The notes under the pieces were generated by a model. It made no database searches and was not told where the DNA came from. It saw only the letters and a list, made by a program, of their open reading frames with translations. Shown here piece by piece: positions 1 to 7,426 of a stretch of 12,155 nucleotides of DNA (within the stretch, counting starts at the first letter, position 1; every line of letters begins with the position of its first letter). Where the stretch lies: assembly GCA_003024985.2 (NCBI GenBank), contig PXIH01S0005979.1. One strand, 5' to 3'. A program made the position numbers and the translations under genes. Source of the DNA: Euperipatoides rowelli. Taxonomy: Eukaryota; Onychophora; Udeonychophora; Euonychophora; Peripatopsidae.

Positions 1-208
<208 letters not shown>

Positions 209-214
209 ATTATC

Positions 215-475
215 ACCATCATATCCTCGTCGTCGTCATCATCATCGTAACAATAATCGTTACAAACATCATCATTAAAAAATAAAAACAATAATAATAA
301 TAACAAAAATAGTAACATTAATAATAATATGAATAATAAATGTTGAATGCTTCATCTAACGAAGTGTTCATGAATAATAATAATGCTAATTATAATAATT
401 AGATAATGATAATACAAATGATAATGGTAATCATGATGTTAATGATAATGATAAACAGTAATGATAATAAATAAA
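215..475. repeat. Compound ATC/AAT-rich microsatellite tract
   Basis: Low-complexity sequence made of short runs of ATC, GTC, AAT and ATAATG words (tcgtcgtcatcatcatc near 230, repeated aat/ata units from 285). It looks like a degenerate trinucleotide and hexanucleotide repeat. It lies within 30 bases of the SRCR acceptor, inside the intron. Confidence 0.8.
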
Positions 476-573
476 TATATAATATACTAGTAATAATTTA
501 TTCATTTGGAAGAGTTGGCTGCTAAAATGTGCAGCCACCAATTGCTGTTAATGTAATGTTCCCCAGAAATGAT
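443..573 (+). repeat. 131-bp exact direct repeat, copy 1
   Basis: Bases 443-573 (starting tgataatgataaacag, ending ccccagaaatgat) recur without mismatch at 754-884, an offset of 311 bases. No coding signal is visible in it. Its 5' part merges into the microsatellite tract. Confidence 0.95.
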
Positions 574-753
574 GAGAGTTGAAATATTAAATGTTGTTAT
601 AAATATAATTATTCCTAGTCATTGCATAAACTCATTTATTCCAATAGGTAGAAACAAGTCAGTGACATTCAATTATCATCTAAAATTTTAAAATCAGAAA
701 TATCATTTTAAAGATTAGCTAGAAATTCTACATTAACTGAATGCAAATTTAAN

Positions 754-884
754 TGATAATGATAAACAGTAATGATAATAAATAAATATATAATATACTA
801 GTAATAATTTATTCATTTGGAAGAGTTGGCTGCTAAAATGTGCAGCCACCAATTGCTGTTAATGTAATGTTCCCCAGAAATGAT
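754..884 (+). repeat. 131-bp exact direct repeat, copy 2
   Basis: Identical to 443-573. The base immediately before it (753) is an N, so the boundary coincides with an ambiguous base. This raises the possibility of an assembly join rather than a biological duplication. Confidence 0.93.
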
Positions 885-1239
885 AGAATAAACTGTCACA
901 GACAATCTAATGACAATCCATGTTGACTCATGTTTCCTCGCAAGTTAAATGTTAGATCACAAAAGGCTAGGTTTTCAGTTTTNAAAACTGTGGGATTCAC
1001 CAACCTGTCTGGCTATTGTGGTGAGTTATTACAATTTACCATGAAATTACAACTAAATAAATGTCCCTTATTTCCTGGTGCTTGACTGACCCTGTTCATA
1101 GTAGTTTTGAGGGTTCATGATGGTGGAAGGTGCTAAGAAACCCCAATGAGTCTAGGCTCCCATATGATGATGAATGACCATATGTAGCCTACCTATTGTC
1201 AAATCCTCAAGTGAAGCAAAGGTACAATAAATAGAATAA
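885..1239. other. Unassigned intronic sequence
   Basis: No gene, repeat or transposon signature could be assigned. A 7-bp inverted repeat (cagtttt, N, aaaactg) is centred on the N at 983. A splice-donor-like GTGAGT occurs on the plus strand near 1020 without an exon to support it. The RTE-type LINE may begin somewhere in the right part of this segment. Confidence 0.5.
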
Positions 1240-1249
1240 CTTCAAACTA

Positions 1250-1850
1250 AAGTGGATGATTGGAGACTAAGTGAGATTAGCTGCAAAGGAAAGGACAAAT
1301 AAAAGTGAAGAATAGACAAATTTTCTACTACTGAGAAAATTTATCAGGATACATGGATGGTGTTGAATTCATTAACCACAAGTGTTTAAAAGAATATTGT
1401 AGATATATAATGTTTCTGATAGAATATCTAAGATTGTAATTAAGCTAAGAGATATTAGATTCAGATAATCCAAGTATATGCCACAACTTCAACAATTGAG
1501 ATAAAGTAGATTAATTTTATCAGGATGTGCAGAATCTACATGATAAAGGGGAGTTTTATTATAAAACTATTATGAGTGAGTATAAAGACAAAAAACACAG
1601 CAAAAATATGACAATTCAGTGGGAAAATTTTGTCATGATTAGAGATATGACAGAGGGGACAGAATTGCAGAATTTTCAGAGATAATGTGTTTGTCATGAA
1701 TTTATTTTTGACAAGGCACCAAACAGGAAATAAACTTGTACTGGACCAACAGAGTGAAAAATTAAATTGATTACATATTTAACAAGTAGAACATAGTGCA
1801 ATACATCTCAGTAATCAATCAATTGAATACAGTTAGTGATCAAAAGCTAG
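1250..1850 (+). pseudogene. RTE LINE endonuclease domain, degraded
   Basis: Fragments in several frames follow the order of the RTE apurinic-like endonuclease. They are LSEIS near 1275, DRISKIVIKL near 1420-1447, IIQVYA at 1465-1482, FYQDVQNLHDKGEFYYK from 1515, and W(TNRVKN*)IDYIF at 1742-1780 (family NQIDYI). Last is SDQ at 1835-1843, where the family has SDH, so the catalytic His has become Gln. In active elements this domain nicks target DNA to prime reverse transcription. Stops and frameshifts make this copy non-functional. The GDFN motif expected between FYQDVQ and IDYI is not recognisable. Confidence 0.68.
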
Positions 1851-2427
1851 GTACTATACCATTCTAAATGTATCACTTGAAGAATTAAACTTGATAAAAG
1901 AAAGTTTTAGTTAATTGATATGGAGAATCTATATGAGTAAACAGAATCAAACATTACATATTATTATGCTGGAAGAAGTACAAGATTTTTTGAAAAAAAT
2001 CAACTTTACCATCAAAGAAAATATATTGGATACTGTGAAANTGTAGCTGGTATGAAAGACAATAAACCTGATAAGAAACTAACACAAAGACTAAAAAACC
2101 TAATGAAAAAAATCTATGTGTGATATGAAAACAATGAATATTCAAAGTCCAAAATTGAATACTTTAGCTCTGTAATATATTACAAAGATGCATGGGAGAA
2201 CATGTGTGAAAATAATTGAGGAAAATAAAAGTTTGAGGAAATTTAAATAAAGGTTAATGTTTGTGAAATTTAAAATAATAACGATAAAAGCAAACATACC
2301 ATTATTAGAAACAGAGAACTTATTGTCCATAGGGTTGAAAGTTTTATAAGGCACACATCAAGATGAATCAAATAATACTAACATTAAGGATGAAGATATA
2401 AATGAGGACAAAATGATTTGACACACA
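1851..2427 (+). pseudogene. RTE LINE linker between endonuclease and RT, degraded
   Basis: This segment has the expected position and length of the linker between endonuclease and RT. Lysine-rich, helical-looking fragments are readable, such as KLTQRLKNLMKKIY near 2074-2118 and TIIRNRELIVHRVESFIR near 2300-2352. The latter resembles the stretch before the RT domain in RTE elements. It has multiple stops and an N at 2041. The minus-strand open frames overlapping here (1954-2145 and 2142-2354) have no family resemblance and are shadows. Confidence 0.5.
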
Positions 2428-2639
2428 TTGCTTGATGTAAGAATGTACTCAGATGAAATGAAGCATTCAGTGAAACACATGAAGAATAGAAAGGCTACAG
2501 GAGAAGATGACATTTTATTACATCAAGTGTGTTTGGTACTCGGGGCTAAACTCACTTTGCCACTCCTTGACAAATATTTTGATAAGCCTTTTTTTTTAGT
2601 TGTCTGGACGTTTTCTTGACTTTCTGTCTTATTTTGTAA

Positions 2640-2670
2640 TGTTTAATTTCATTACAATTGAAATTAAACA
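2640..2670. repeat. Perfect 12-bp inverted repeat (hairpin)
   Basis: Arms at 2640-2651 (tgtttaatttca) and 2659-2670 (tgaaattaaaca) are exact reverse complements around a 7-base loop. It lies near the left end of the C-rich insertion. It lacks a following T-run, so a terminator role is not suggested. Confidence 0.85.
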
Positions 2671-2740
2671 CTACAAGAATGCACCTTCCTGCCCACCAAA
2701 TCCTACATCCTCAAACTCCACCCAACCCTGCACCAAAACA

Positions 2741-2771
2741 CCCCACCCCGCCCTGGACCACCCCATACCCC
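2741..2771 (-). other. Potential G-quadruplex motif (minus strand)
   Basis: The plus strand has C-runs at 2741-2744, 2746-2749, 2751-2753, 2761-2764 and 2768-2771. The minus strand therefore carries four GGGG runs and one GGG run with loops of 3, 7, 1 and 1 bases. The minus strand is the sense strand of the SRCR gene, so the motif would occur in its pre-mRNA. Folding is inferred from the pattern only. Confidence 0.65.
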
Positions 2772-3149
2772 ACCTCTTCGCTAAAAAAAATAATAAAAAA
2801 AAAGTGTGTTGGTACCAGTCTGGGCCACCCCCCTCCCATTTGGTACGTCTCTGGCGGAAGAACTAGGAAAATAACACTAGTTCAGTGATTTTCAGAATGC
2901 TTAAAACAAAGAAATAGACCTCTAGGCTTGTATCAGTCACATATAAAACTTTCACTAAGGTGCTGCAAAATAGTTTGCCAACTGAATTGGATGTGCTTAA
3001 ATCAAAAGAACAAGCTGGCTTCAGGAGTGGATTTAGAACAATTACTGTGGACGACAAGCAAGCAGTTCTAAAAGTAATTAAAATGCAATGAATTTAAAGT
3101 TTATCTTTACATAGAACATATTGACTAAAAGCGTGGATTCGACTGAAAT

Positions 3150-3161
3150 TAATTTTCTTTT
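3150..3161 (+). repeat. Target-site duplication, left copy
   Basis: TAATTTTCTTTT (12 bp), repeated exactly at 3810-3821. Removing the intervening DNA and one copy restores the RTE reading frame across the junction, which supports insertion followed by target duplication. Confidence 0.85.
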
Positions 3162-3809
3162 TTCTTTTATTTAAAATCAAATTTTATTGAACACTTTTCA
3201 ATACAATAAAACACACATTAACATTACACTTTTATCAGAGAAGATTACAGTCCATTATCTCTACCCTAATAATTCCCCTCACTTAATACCATGGAAATAG
3301 GTGATGCTGAGATTCTCCCAATACCAGTAATCTAGACAAATATTAAATTGTAAAAATAAATAAATAACCAACATTGGACTACCCAAAAATTAGCTCACTT
3401 TCAAATTGTGGCTGTCCAATATTTTAAACTTCAAAACTTCACTTTAATGTCAATCACATCAAGCAAAGTCAAAGTTTGTACTAACCACACTACACCTTCA
3501 ATGACCCCTCACCTATCCAATATGAGTGTCAGTACAGTCTTAACACTCTCCTATCCANAACTTTTGTAATGTGAGCGTAGAGAATGAAAACAAGTCCTTT
3601 ATATATTTCTTGTTAATCTGATCATATTTAGCATATATACAGTAATATTCAAATTTTTTAGTGTATCAAATAATGCATCAAATATTGATCTAGACACTTT
3701 CTGAGAACCATTGTTAGACAATGGAAATTTTTTTTGTTGTAAAAACTCTTGTACATCATAAAATGTTTTTTTCTTTGAATATAAATGTTAGTGTAAACAA
3801 TCACCACAC
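3162..3809 (-). mobile_element. Retroposed insertion (648 bp) nested in the RTE LINE
   Basis: A foreign block splits RT motifs A and B and is flanked by an exact 12-bp direct repeat. Read on the minus strand, its 3' end is A-rich and contains two AATAAA hexamers (complements of 3183-3188 and 3166-3171) just before the target duplication. This is the layout of a 5'-truncated, poly(A)-primed retroposition event, such as a LINE fragment or processed transcript. It contains a 62-codon start-less open frame. The source family is not recognised. An N lies at 3558. Confidence 0.72.
3602..3787 (-). pseudogene. Start-less 62-codon reading frame in the nested insertion (possible LINE ORF2 C-terminal fragment)
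   Basis: The minus strand is open from a TAA at 3790-3788 to a TAA at 3601-3599. It includes KKKTFYDVQEFLQQKKFPLS and SRSIFDALFDTLKNLNI. It has no ATG near its beginning and sits at the 5' end of a 5'-truncated insert, as expected for the tail of a longer coding region. A lysine-rich, amphipathic composition similar to LINE ORF2 C-terminal regions is suggestive only. No domain was recognised. Confidence 0.4.
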
Positions 3810-3821
3810 TAATTTTCTTTT
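3810..3821 (+). repeat. Target-site duplication, right copy
   Basis: Exact repeat of 3150-3161. The RTE RT sequence resumes immediately after it. Confidence 0.85.
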
Positions 3822-4300
3822 CTAAGTTCTAAAGAGTAAATTATTAATAAAGCATAATATATTGATTTGATCAAGGACTCATATAAGACAACATCCACAG
3901 TGTGACTATATAAAGAAAACAAGATCCATGAAGGAATTCTTCAAGGTTACACAATTTCTACAACGTTATTTAGGCCTACACCTGTACTTGGTAAAAGTCT
4001 TTACTAGTCTAGATTGGAAGCACTCAGGACTGCATATGTATAAAGCTTATTTGAACCTCTACGGTTTGCTGGTGATATTTTTTTTATTTGCTTCAAGAAT
4101 CTAAGAATTTTTTCAGAAACAGATTCTTGACCTAAGTGAAGCTAGCTCAAAAGCCGGCCTGAAATGAATCTAACAAAACCCAAAGTGATGTTCAACAAAT
4201 ATGTGATTGAATTAAATCATCTCTTTGAAGATGTCAACATCTATGATTATTTAGGTCAATTGATATGTAAAGTGAAAATCAAATATTTAACAGAATAAAA
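3822..4300 (+). pseudogene. RTE LINE reverse transcriptase, C-terminal catalytic part, degraded
   Basis: After the insertion the RT continues with YIDLIKDSYKT, then motif B GILQGYTIS (3933-3959; family GvrQGdtiSP). The motif C region reads LRFAGDI (4059-4079) where active enzymes have FADD. The first Asp of the catalytic pair is Gly (codon 4071-4073). A frameshift later it reads MNLTKPKVMFN and then VNIYDYLGQ (near 4255), the conserved block following motif C. Several stops and frame changes confirm a dead copy. Confidence 0.78.
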
Positions 4301-4800
4301 ATGTTCTGGAGTTATTATGGAAAATTAAATAATATTTTAAAAGGAAAACTTTTTTATGTCTCAAAATGAATGTTTTTGACCAGTATGTTTTACATTAATG
4401 ACATGGTGCTGAAACTTAGACACTTAATGCAAAGATGATTTAAAAACTACAAATCCACTCAAAAAAGTATGGAAAGGTGTAGGATTAGAATAACACAAAA
4501 AAAAATGAAAAAGGACTGAATGGATTAGAGCACAAAATAAAGGTTTGTTATATTAAAAGAATAAAGAATATAAAGTGGAAATGGACAGGGCATGTAGCAG
4601 AAAGAAAGATAATTGATGGACTACAAAAATATGCAACTAGATTTCATGACAAACAATGACCATGAAGAAGATCTACTATCAGATGTGAGGATGAAATAAA
4701 AAAAAAAAATTGCCAGATATGGTTTGAAACGAATTGCTGAACATAGACATTTATGGAGAAATCTTGTGTAAGCTTTCATTAGTAGATTAATATAGGCTGA
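4301..4800 (+). pseudogene. RTE LINE C-terminal region and 3' end
   Basis: Readable fragments are MFWSYYGKL near 4300, SMERCRIRIT near 4468 (family QR.MER..LGi) and KWKWTGHVAE at 4573-4602 (family KWkWaGHvaR). RRSTIRCEDEI follows near 4664-4697, then FMEKSCVSFH after further stops. This order matches the C-terminal tail of RTE-type ORF2 proteins. It ends in a short simple-repeat tail near 4797-4808. Confidence 0.7.
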
Positions 4801-4804
4801 TAAT

Positions 4805-4819
4805 AATGAGATATAGGCT
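4805..4819 (+). repeat. Target-site duplication of the SINE-like element, left copy
   Basis: AATGAGATATAGGCT, repeated exactly at 5057-5071 on the other side of the element. The first A of the right copy could also belong to the A-tail, so the duplication is 14-15 bp. Confidence 0.85.
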
Positions 4820-5056
4820 CTCCTCCTGTGGTCCAGTCTACAGCAATGCAGGTTGAAAGCGAGGGCAAAGACATAAGCTGAGCGTGCCGGTTATGAACGT
4901 GTTTTCCCCTGGCTCTTAACCCTCTGCCAGGATTTTTAACCAAGTACCGCTGGCTCGCTTAAAAACCCATAGTAGATAATGAATTAATAATAATGCATTA
5001 CCATAGATTAAAATGAAGATTACCTGCTTATGGCGGCAACTTTATTTTAATAAAAA
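4820..5056 (+). mobile_element. SINE-like retroposon (237 bp)
   Basis: A segment clearly richer in G+C than its surroundings, flanked by a 15-bp direct repeat and ending in an A-rich tail (ttttaataaaaaa). These are the features of a SINE mobilised by a LINE. Near its 5' end TGGTCCAGTCT (4829-4839) resembles a tRNA box A (10 of 11 positions), and GGTTGAAAGC (4851-4860) resembles a box B with one base missing. The two are only 22 bases apart, too close for an intact tRNA head, so tRNA ancestry is tentative. It inserted at the 3' end of the RTE LINE. It matches no family I recognise. Confidence 0.68.
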
Positions 5057-5071
5057 AATGAGATATAGGCT
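5057..5071 (+). repeat. Target-site duplication of the SINE-like element, right copy
   Basis: Exact copy of 4805-4819, directly after the A-rich tail. Confidence 0.85.
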
Positions 5072-5086
5072 ATATTTAGCCTATAT
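5063..5086. repeat. 10-bp inverted repeat at the SINE target site
   Basis: atataggcta (5063-5072) and tagcctatat (5077-5086) are perfect reverse complements with a 4-base spacer. The right target-site duplication overlaps the left arm, so the SINE-like element landed next to or inside a pre-existing palindrome. Confidence 0.85.
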
Positions 5087-5150
5087 AACTTACATACATA
5101 ATTATAGTATATTTATAAGGTGTATATTCACAGTATTATTCTATTTTATT

Positions 5151-5158
5151 ACTTACGG
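5151..5158 (-). promoter_or_regulatory. 5' splice site (donor) of the SRCR gene
   Basis: The minus strand reads CC then GTAAGTAAT, so the intron side is a perfect GTAAGT although the exon side is CC rather than AG. It ends the 56-codon open frame one base into a codon. Confidence 0.68.
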
Positions 5159-5326
5159 AAATCTTCCGAAAGACAATTTATATCTATGGCACGGCAATTA
5201 TCTTCATCTACAATCTCAGAAAAACAATCTAAGAGAGAATATTCTTTTCCTGTACATTGAAAATTTTTTCTCCACAACCAAGAGTCACTGTCATCCAAAT
5301 CAGTCATTTGTGGATCAATATAACCT
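5157..5326 (-). CDS. SRCR-domain protein, exon with C-terminal half of an SRCR domain
   Basis: A 170-nt minus-strand exon candidate, open throughout for 56 codons in one frame. It lies between a strong acceptor (TTTTTATAG, AG at 5328-5327) and a strong donor (GTAAGT, 5156-5151). It reads a WLW segment, then CTGKEYSLLDC, then cysteines 10 and 17 residues further on. This matches the second half of an SRCR domain: C.G.E..L..C is exact, the next Cys spacing is canonical, and the last spacing (7) is about three residues short. An alternative acceptor AG two bases downstream would give a 168-nt exon starting at 5324. The exon ends one base into a codon (phase 1), as required by the exon at 189. 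Its own N-terminal half should lie in an upstream exon further right and was not found in this window. It is too short and lacks an ATG, so ORF calling misses it. Confidence 0.72.
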
Positions 5327-5345
5327 CTATAAAAATAAGAATTAA
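5325..5345 (-). promoter_or_regulatory. 3' splice site upstream of the SRCR C-half exon
   Basis: The minus strand reads a T-rich stretch ending TTATTTTTATAGAG. Two overlapping AGs (5328-5327 and 5326-5325) are possible. The first gives a phase 2 upstream intron, which would match the candidate phase 2 donor at 5-4 if all the gene's SRCR domains are split at the same place. The second gives phase 1. Confidence 0.62.
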
Positions 5346-5699
5346 AATTACAATAACGATCGTAGCAAAAAAAAACTTAAAGAATACAGTCATGCAATCA
5401 CATCATAACTTTTTTTCTTCTCTTACTGTTAAATTAAATGTTTTGAAAACTATTAACATAGTATATAGCATCCATACCTCAGCACTAATAAATATAAGCT
5501 TATAGCACATCACCTTTGTTATTAATTCCTCATGTCACATTCAGGCTGACGAGGGATTATTATTATTTATTTCTTTAGCTGCCCACACATAGTTATTCAT
5601 AATTTTTTTCTTTCTAAAATAATTACTTTCCATTATGTAATTATCAAAACATACTAATTAGAATAAATCTCAAACTGATTAACCACTCCTGTGTGTAGA
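5346..5699. other. Unassigned AT-rich sequence upstream of the SRCR exon
   Basis: On the host-gene strand this is the next intron, or the 5' flank. No SRCR N-terminal half, splice-bounded open frame or repeat was found. A TTATTATTATTTATT microsatellite-like run is at 5558-5572. The plus-strand open frames starting at 5013 and 5257 run through the SRCR exon in antisense and have no domain features. Confidence 0.5.
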
Positions 5700-6160
5700 G
5701 TTTCATATATGACTGTGCTTTTAAAACACTAACATGAAAGAAGAAAACCACAAGAATTAAACCACTCAAGAAATGGTTCTATTATGTTATCTTATTGTTT
5801 TGAAAAGATTTTTTATGACCATGCTTACGAAATACACAAAGATAAAAGCAACTAACTACAATTTATCAATTACTTATAAGTTACATATCTGCAGAAGCCA
5901 GTTTTATTACTTGCTTTTGAGTCACCCTAAGATAAAATAAGAGTACCAGAATTCCTCAATCACTTACAATATGAGATTTGGGCATGATAATACAGTTTTA
6001 TGATCTTGTGCTTACAAATTATAATAAGTGAAAAGAAGATAATCACAACACTTCTATTACTCAGACGATTCATATGAGCAGAGGTAAGTTTTATGACCAT
6101 TCGTTTAAAGCTTACTAAGGTAAGTTTAAATAATACATTAATATTTGCCAGGTAAGTATT
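5700..6160 (+). repeat. Degenerate tandem array, about 93-bp units
   Basis: Related blocks start with TTTTATGA(C/T)C..TG.CTTAC-like words at 5811, 5902, 5996 and 6089 (spacings 91, 94 and 93). A further related block begins near 5701. Within blocks the words AAGATAAAA, TCAATNACTTA and CATATGAG recur at matching offsets. The block near 5701 and that at 5996 share TGTGCTT, TGAAA.GAAGA and ACTCA in register. Units are strongly diverged, so this is an old minisatellite or satellite-like array. The right end is uncertain. Confidence 0.6.
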
Positions 6161-6887
6161 GTAAATGTTTTATTTCTCCAAATCAAAAGACTACAAATTA
6201 AATAAAAAACAAAACTTATCCTTTTCAACATATTCTCTACATTGATTTTATTCTAAGTTACAATTATTGTTTTAATTTTAGATTTAACAAATTACATTCA
6301 TAAGTTAAATTACCTGATTATAATAATTATTTTATTTGTATTTATTATCTATTATATGTTGATTATTTAAAATAACATTTGGAATTATTTTCTCATGCTC
6401 TNTTTTTTCTTTTAAATGCATACACATTGTCAATATATATGAAATAGTGTTCATTTAAAAAATTCACTGCAAATTTTAGAAGAAAACTCTAAAATTAGTC
6501 AATAAACTTGATTGACTAAAACTAAAATTTTCTTCAGCATTTGCATTTTGTATTTTAGCTTTTTAAAAAAGCCCAATAATTTTGATTTACATAATATCCT
6601 TTTTAATGACATAAATGAGTCAAATTTCCTTATAGATACTGTGAAAATAGTGATAAGCTGATTGTAATAGGTTTGACATAACTATAGAATTCTAGAGACC
6701 TGCCGCCATCTTGGATATACTTTTTAAACATTAGCATTATTAAATTATTAACAATTTTTATGATATGTGGTTGTATGAAGGAATCATTTACAGCTTGATT
6801 TAATCAATATAGAATATGCACCCTTCATCCTTGAAGATCCTATAAGCATTGAAAATCCTATAATCTCATTATAAAATCAGAATTTTC
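6161..6887. other. Unassigned AT-rich sequence
   Basis: No open frame, transposon motif or convincing exon on either strand. It contains an N at 6402 and a YY1-type motif at 6702-6714, described separately. Confidence 0.5.
6702..6714 (-). promoter_or_regulatory. YY1-type binding motif
   Basis: The minus strand reads CCAAGATGGCGGC, a full match to the metazoan YY1 core (AAnATGGCnGC). It sits in very AT-rich DNA about 1.4 kb upstream of the SRCR exon on the same strand. The ATG within it opens only a five-codon frame. Binding is inferred from the motif alone. Confidence 0.4.
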
Positions 6888-6920
6888 TGCACTTTTTGAA
6901 TGCCCAAAATTCTCCTATTA
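6888..6920 (+). repeat. Dispersed partial copy of the TGCACTTTTTGAA repeat
   Basis: The block beginning tgcactttttgaa and containing aaaattctcctat is closely similar to the start of the tandem unit at 7427. The sequence after it diverges and ends about 145 bases later in a 21-base A-run (7044-7064), so it may be an older, longer member of the same family. Confidence 0.7.
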
Positions 6921-7043
6921 GGCCATCTACACACCGAAGGAAGATAGGAAGATACACGACAACTCGCCTTGCATTGCCGCCTGTTGACTGCTATGAAATG
7001 GATGTTATAAAATAGCAAATTTTTCTAATAATTAAAAAATAAC

Positions 7044-7064
7044 AAAAAAAAAAAAAAAAAAAAA
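7044..7064 (+). repeat. Poly(A) tract, 21 bases
   Basis: Uninterrupted A-run, the longest in the window. It ends a segment that begins like the 7427 tandem unit. Confidence 0.9.
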
Positions 7065-7426
7065 GGTAAGATTGTTAAATATTATCTTTTTTTTCTATAT
7101 GGAAACTGAGATGTTTGAGACTTTTTGACGATATTCAGATTGCTCCAATTACTTATATAAAAATAAACCTAACAAAACAATATAAAAATGATGTGTCTTT
7201 TTTACCCATTTCCCAATTTGTGTACTTTTGGCCACCTTATTTGTTGAAGATCCAACAATTAGATTTTTGATGTGCTAAGTCTCCCTCTTTTTGATTTTTT
7301 GATAGTTCTATTTATTTATTTATCTAATGATTTTTTAAAGTGTGTATTGTTTGGAGTGGTTATTGAAATATGTTAAAAGTGGGTAGGTCCCTTTTACAAA
7401 AAAAAAAAAAAAAAACATCGAAATAA
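7065..7426. other. Unassigned AT-rich sequence
   Basis: No coding or element signature. It ends in an 18-base A-run (7398-7415) just before the tandem repeats. Confidence 0.5.

Larger units (their letters stand above)
2598..2870. mobile_element. Unidentified C-rich insertion inside the RTE RT domain
   Basis: RT motifs on either side (KATGEDDIL... and SVIFRMLKTKK) are about 270 bp further apart than the family normally allows, so this segment is foreign to the LINE. It starts after a run of nine Ts (2589-2597) and includes a perfect 12-bp hairpin and an almost G-free C-rich stretch (2684-2780). An A-rich tract follows (2783-2803), then a short GC-rich end. No target-site duplication or known element was identified. 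Overlapping open frames here are compositional artefacts. Confidence 0.5.
2428..3149 (+). pseudogene. RTE LINE reverse transcriptase, N-terminal part, degraded and interrupted
   Basis: The frame at 2428-2590 contains MKNRKATGEDDIL (family K..GpDgi). The sequence then jumps over a C-rich insertion of about 270 bp. It resumes near 2871 with SVIFRMLKTKK and VSVTYKTFTKVLQNSLP (RT motif 1-like, family LLSVTYKIFTKVL). EQAGFRSG follows at 3008-3031. After a frameshift between 3081 and 3090, motif A reads YIEHID then KRGFD, with the catalytic Asp codon at 3123-3125 and in-frame stops at 3126 and 3144. The segment ends in the target-site duplication of the 3162-3809 insert. Confidence 0.78.
1240..4809 (+). 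mobile_element. Decayed RTE-type non-LTR retrotransposon (LINE), antisense to the host gene
   Basis: The plus strand carries, in order and in shifting frames with many stops, the motifs of an RTE-clade element. These are an apurinic-like endonuclease (IIQVYA, IDYI, SDQ), a linker, RT motifs (KATGEDDI, EQAGFRSG, motif A, LQG, FAGD) and a C-terminal KWKWTGHVA segment. A run of TGATAATAATGA at about 4797-4808 resembles the simple-repeat tail of RTE elements. It is interrupted by segments at about 2598-2870 and at 3162-3809, and bordered at its 3' end by a SINE-like insertion. The 5' boundary is approximate. Element type is inferred from motif style and order; it is an old, inactive copy. Confidence 0.8.

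Noticed and set aside
965-1030. Possible small plus-strand exon between TTTTCAG and GTGAGT
   Set aside because: Only about 45 bases, includes an N, lies antisense to the host gene, and encodes nothing recognisable.
1954-2354. Minus-strand open frames opposite the RTE linker
   Set aside because: Phe/Ile/Leu-rich translations typical of the reverse strand of an A-rich coding remnant; no family resemblance.
2600-2888. Two overlapping proline-rich plus-strand open frames
   Set aside because: They are produced by the C-rich composition, which lacks stop codons in all frames. There is no conserved motif and they lie in an insertion.
4829-4860. Functional tRNA gene
   Set aside because: Box A and box B resemblances are only 22 bases apart and no cloverleaf can be drawn; at best a degraded SINE head.
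5013-5345. 110-codon plus-strand open frame
   Set aside because: It starts inside the SINE-like element, crosses its target duplication and runs antisense through the SRCR exon. It shows no domain, only AT-biased residues, so it is a chance frame.
5920-5990. Possible extra minus-strand exon after a TTATTTTATCTTAG acceptor-like site
   Set aside because: The frame is short (about 18 codons) with no good donor and no SRCR features; the site is part of the degenerate 93-bp array.
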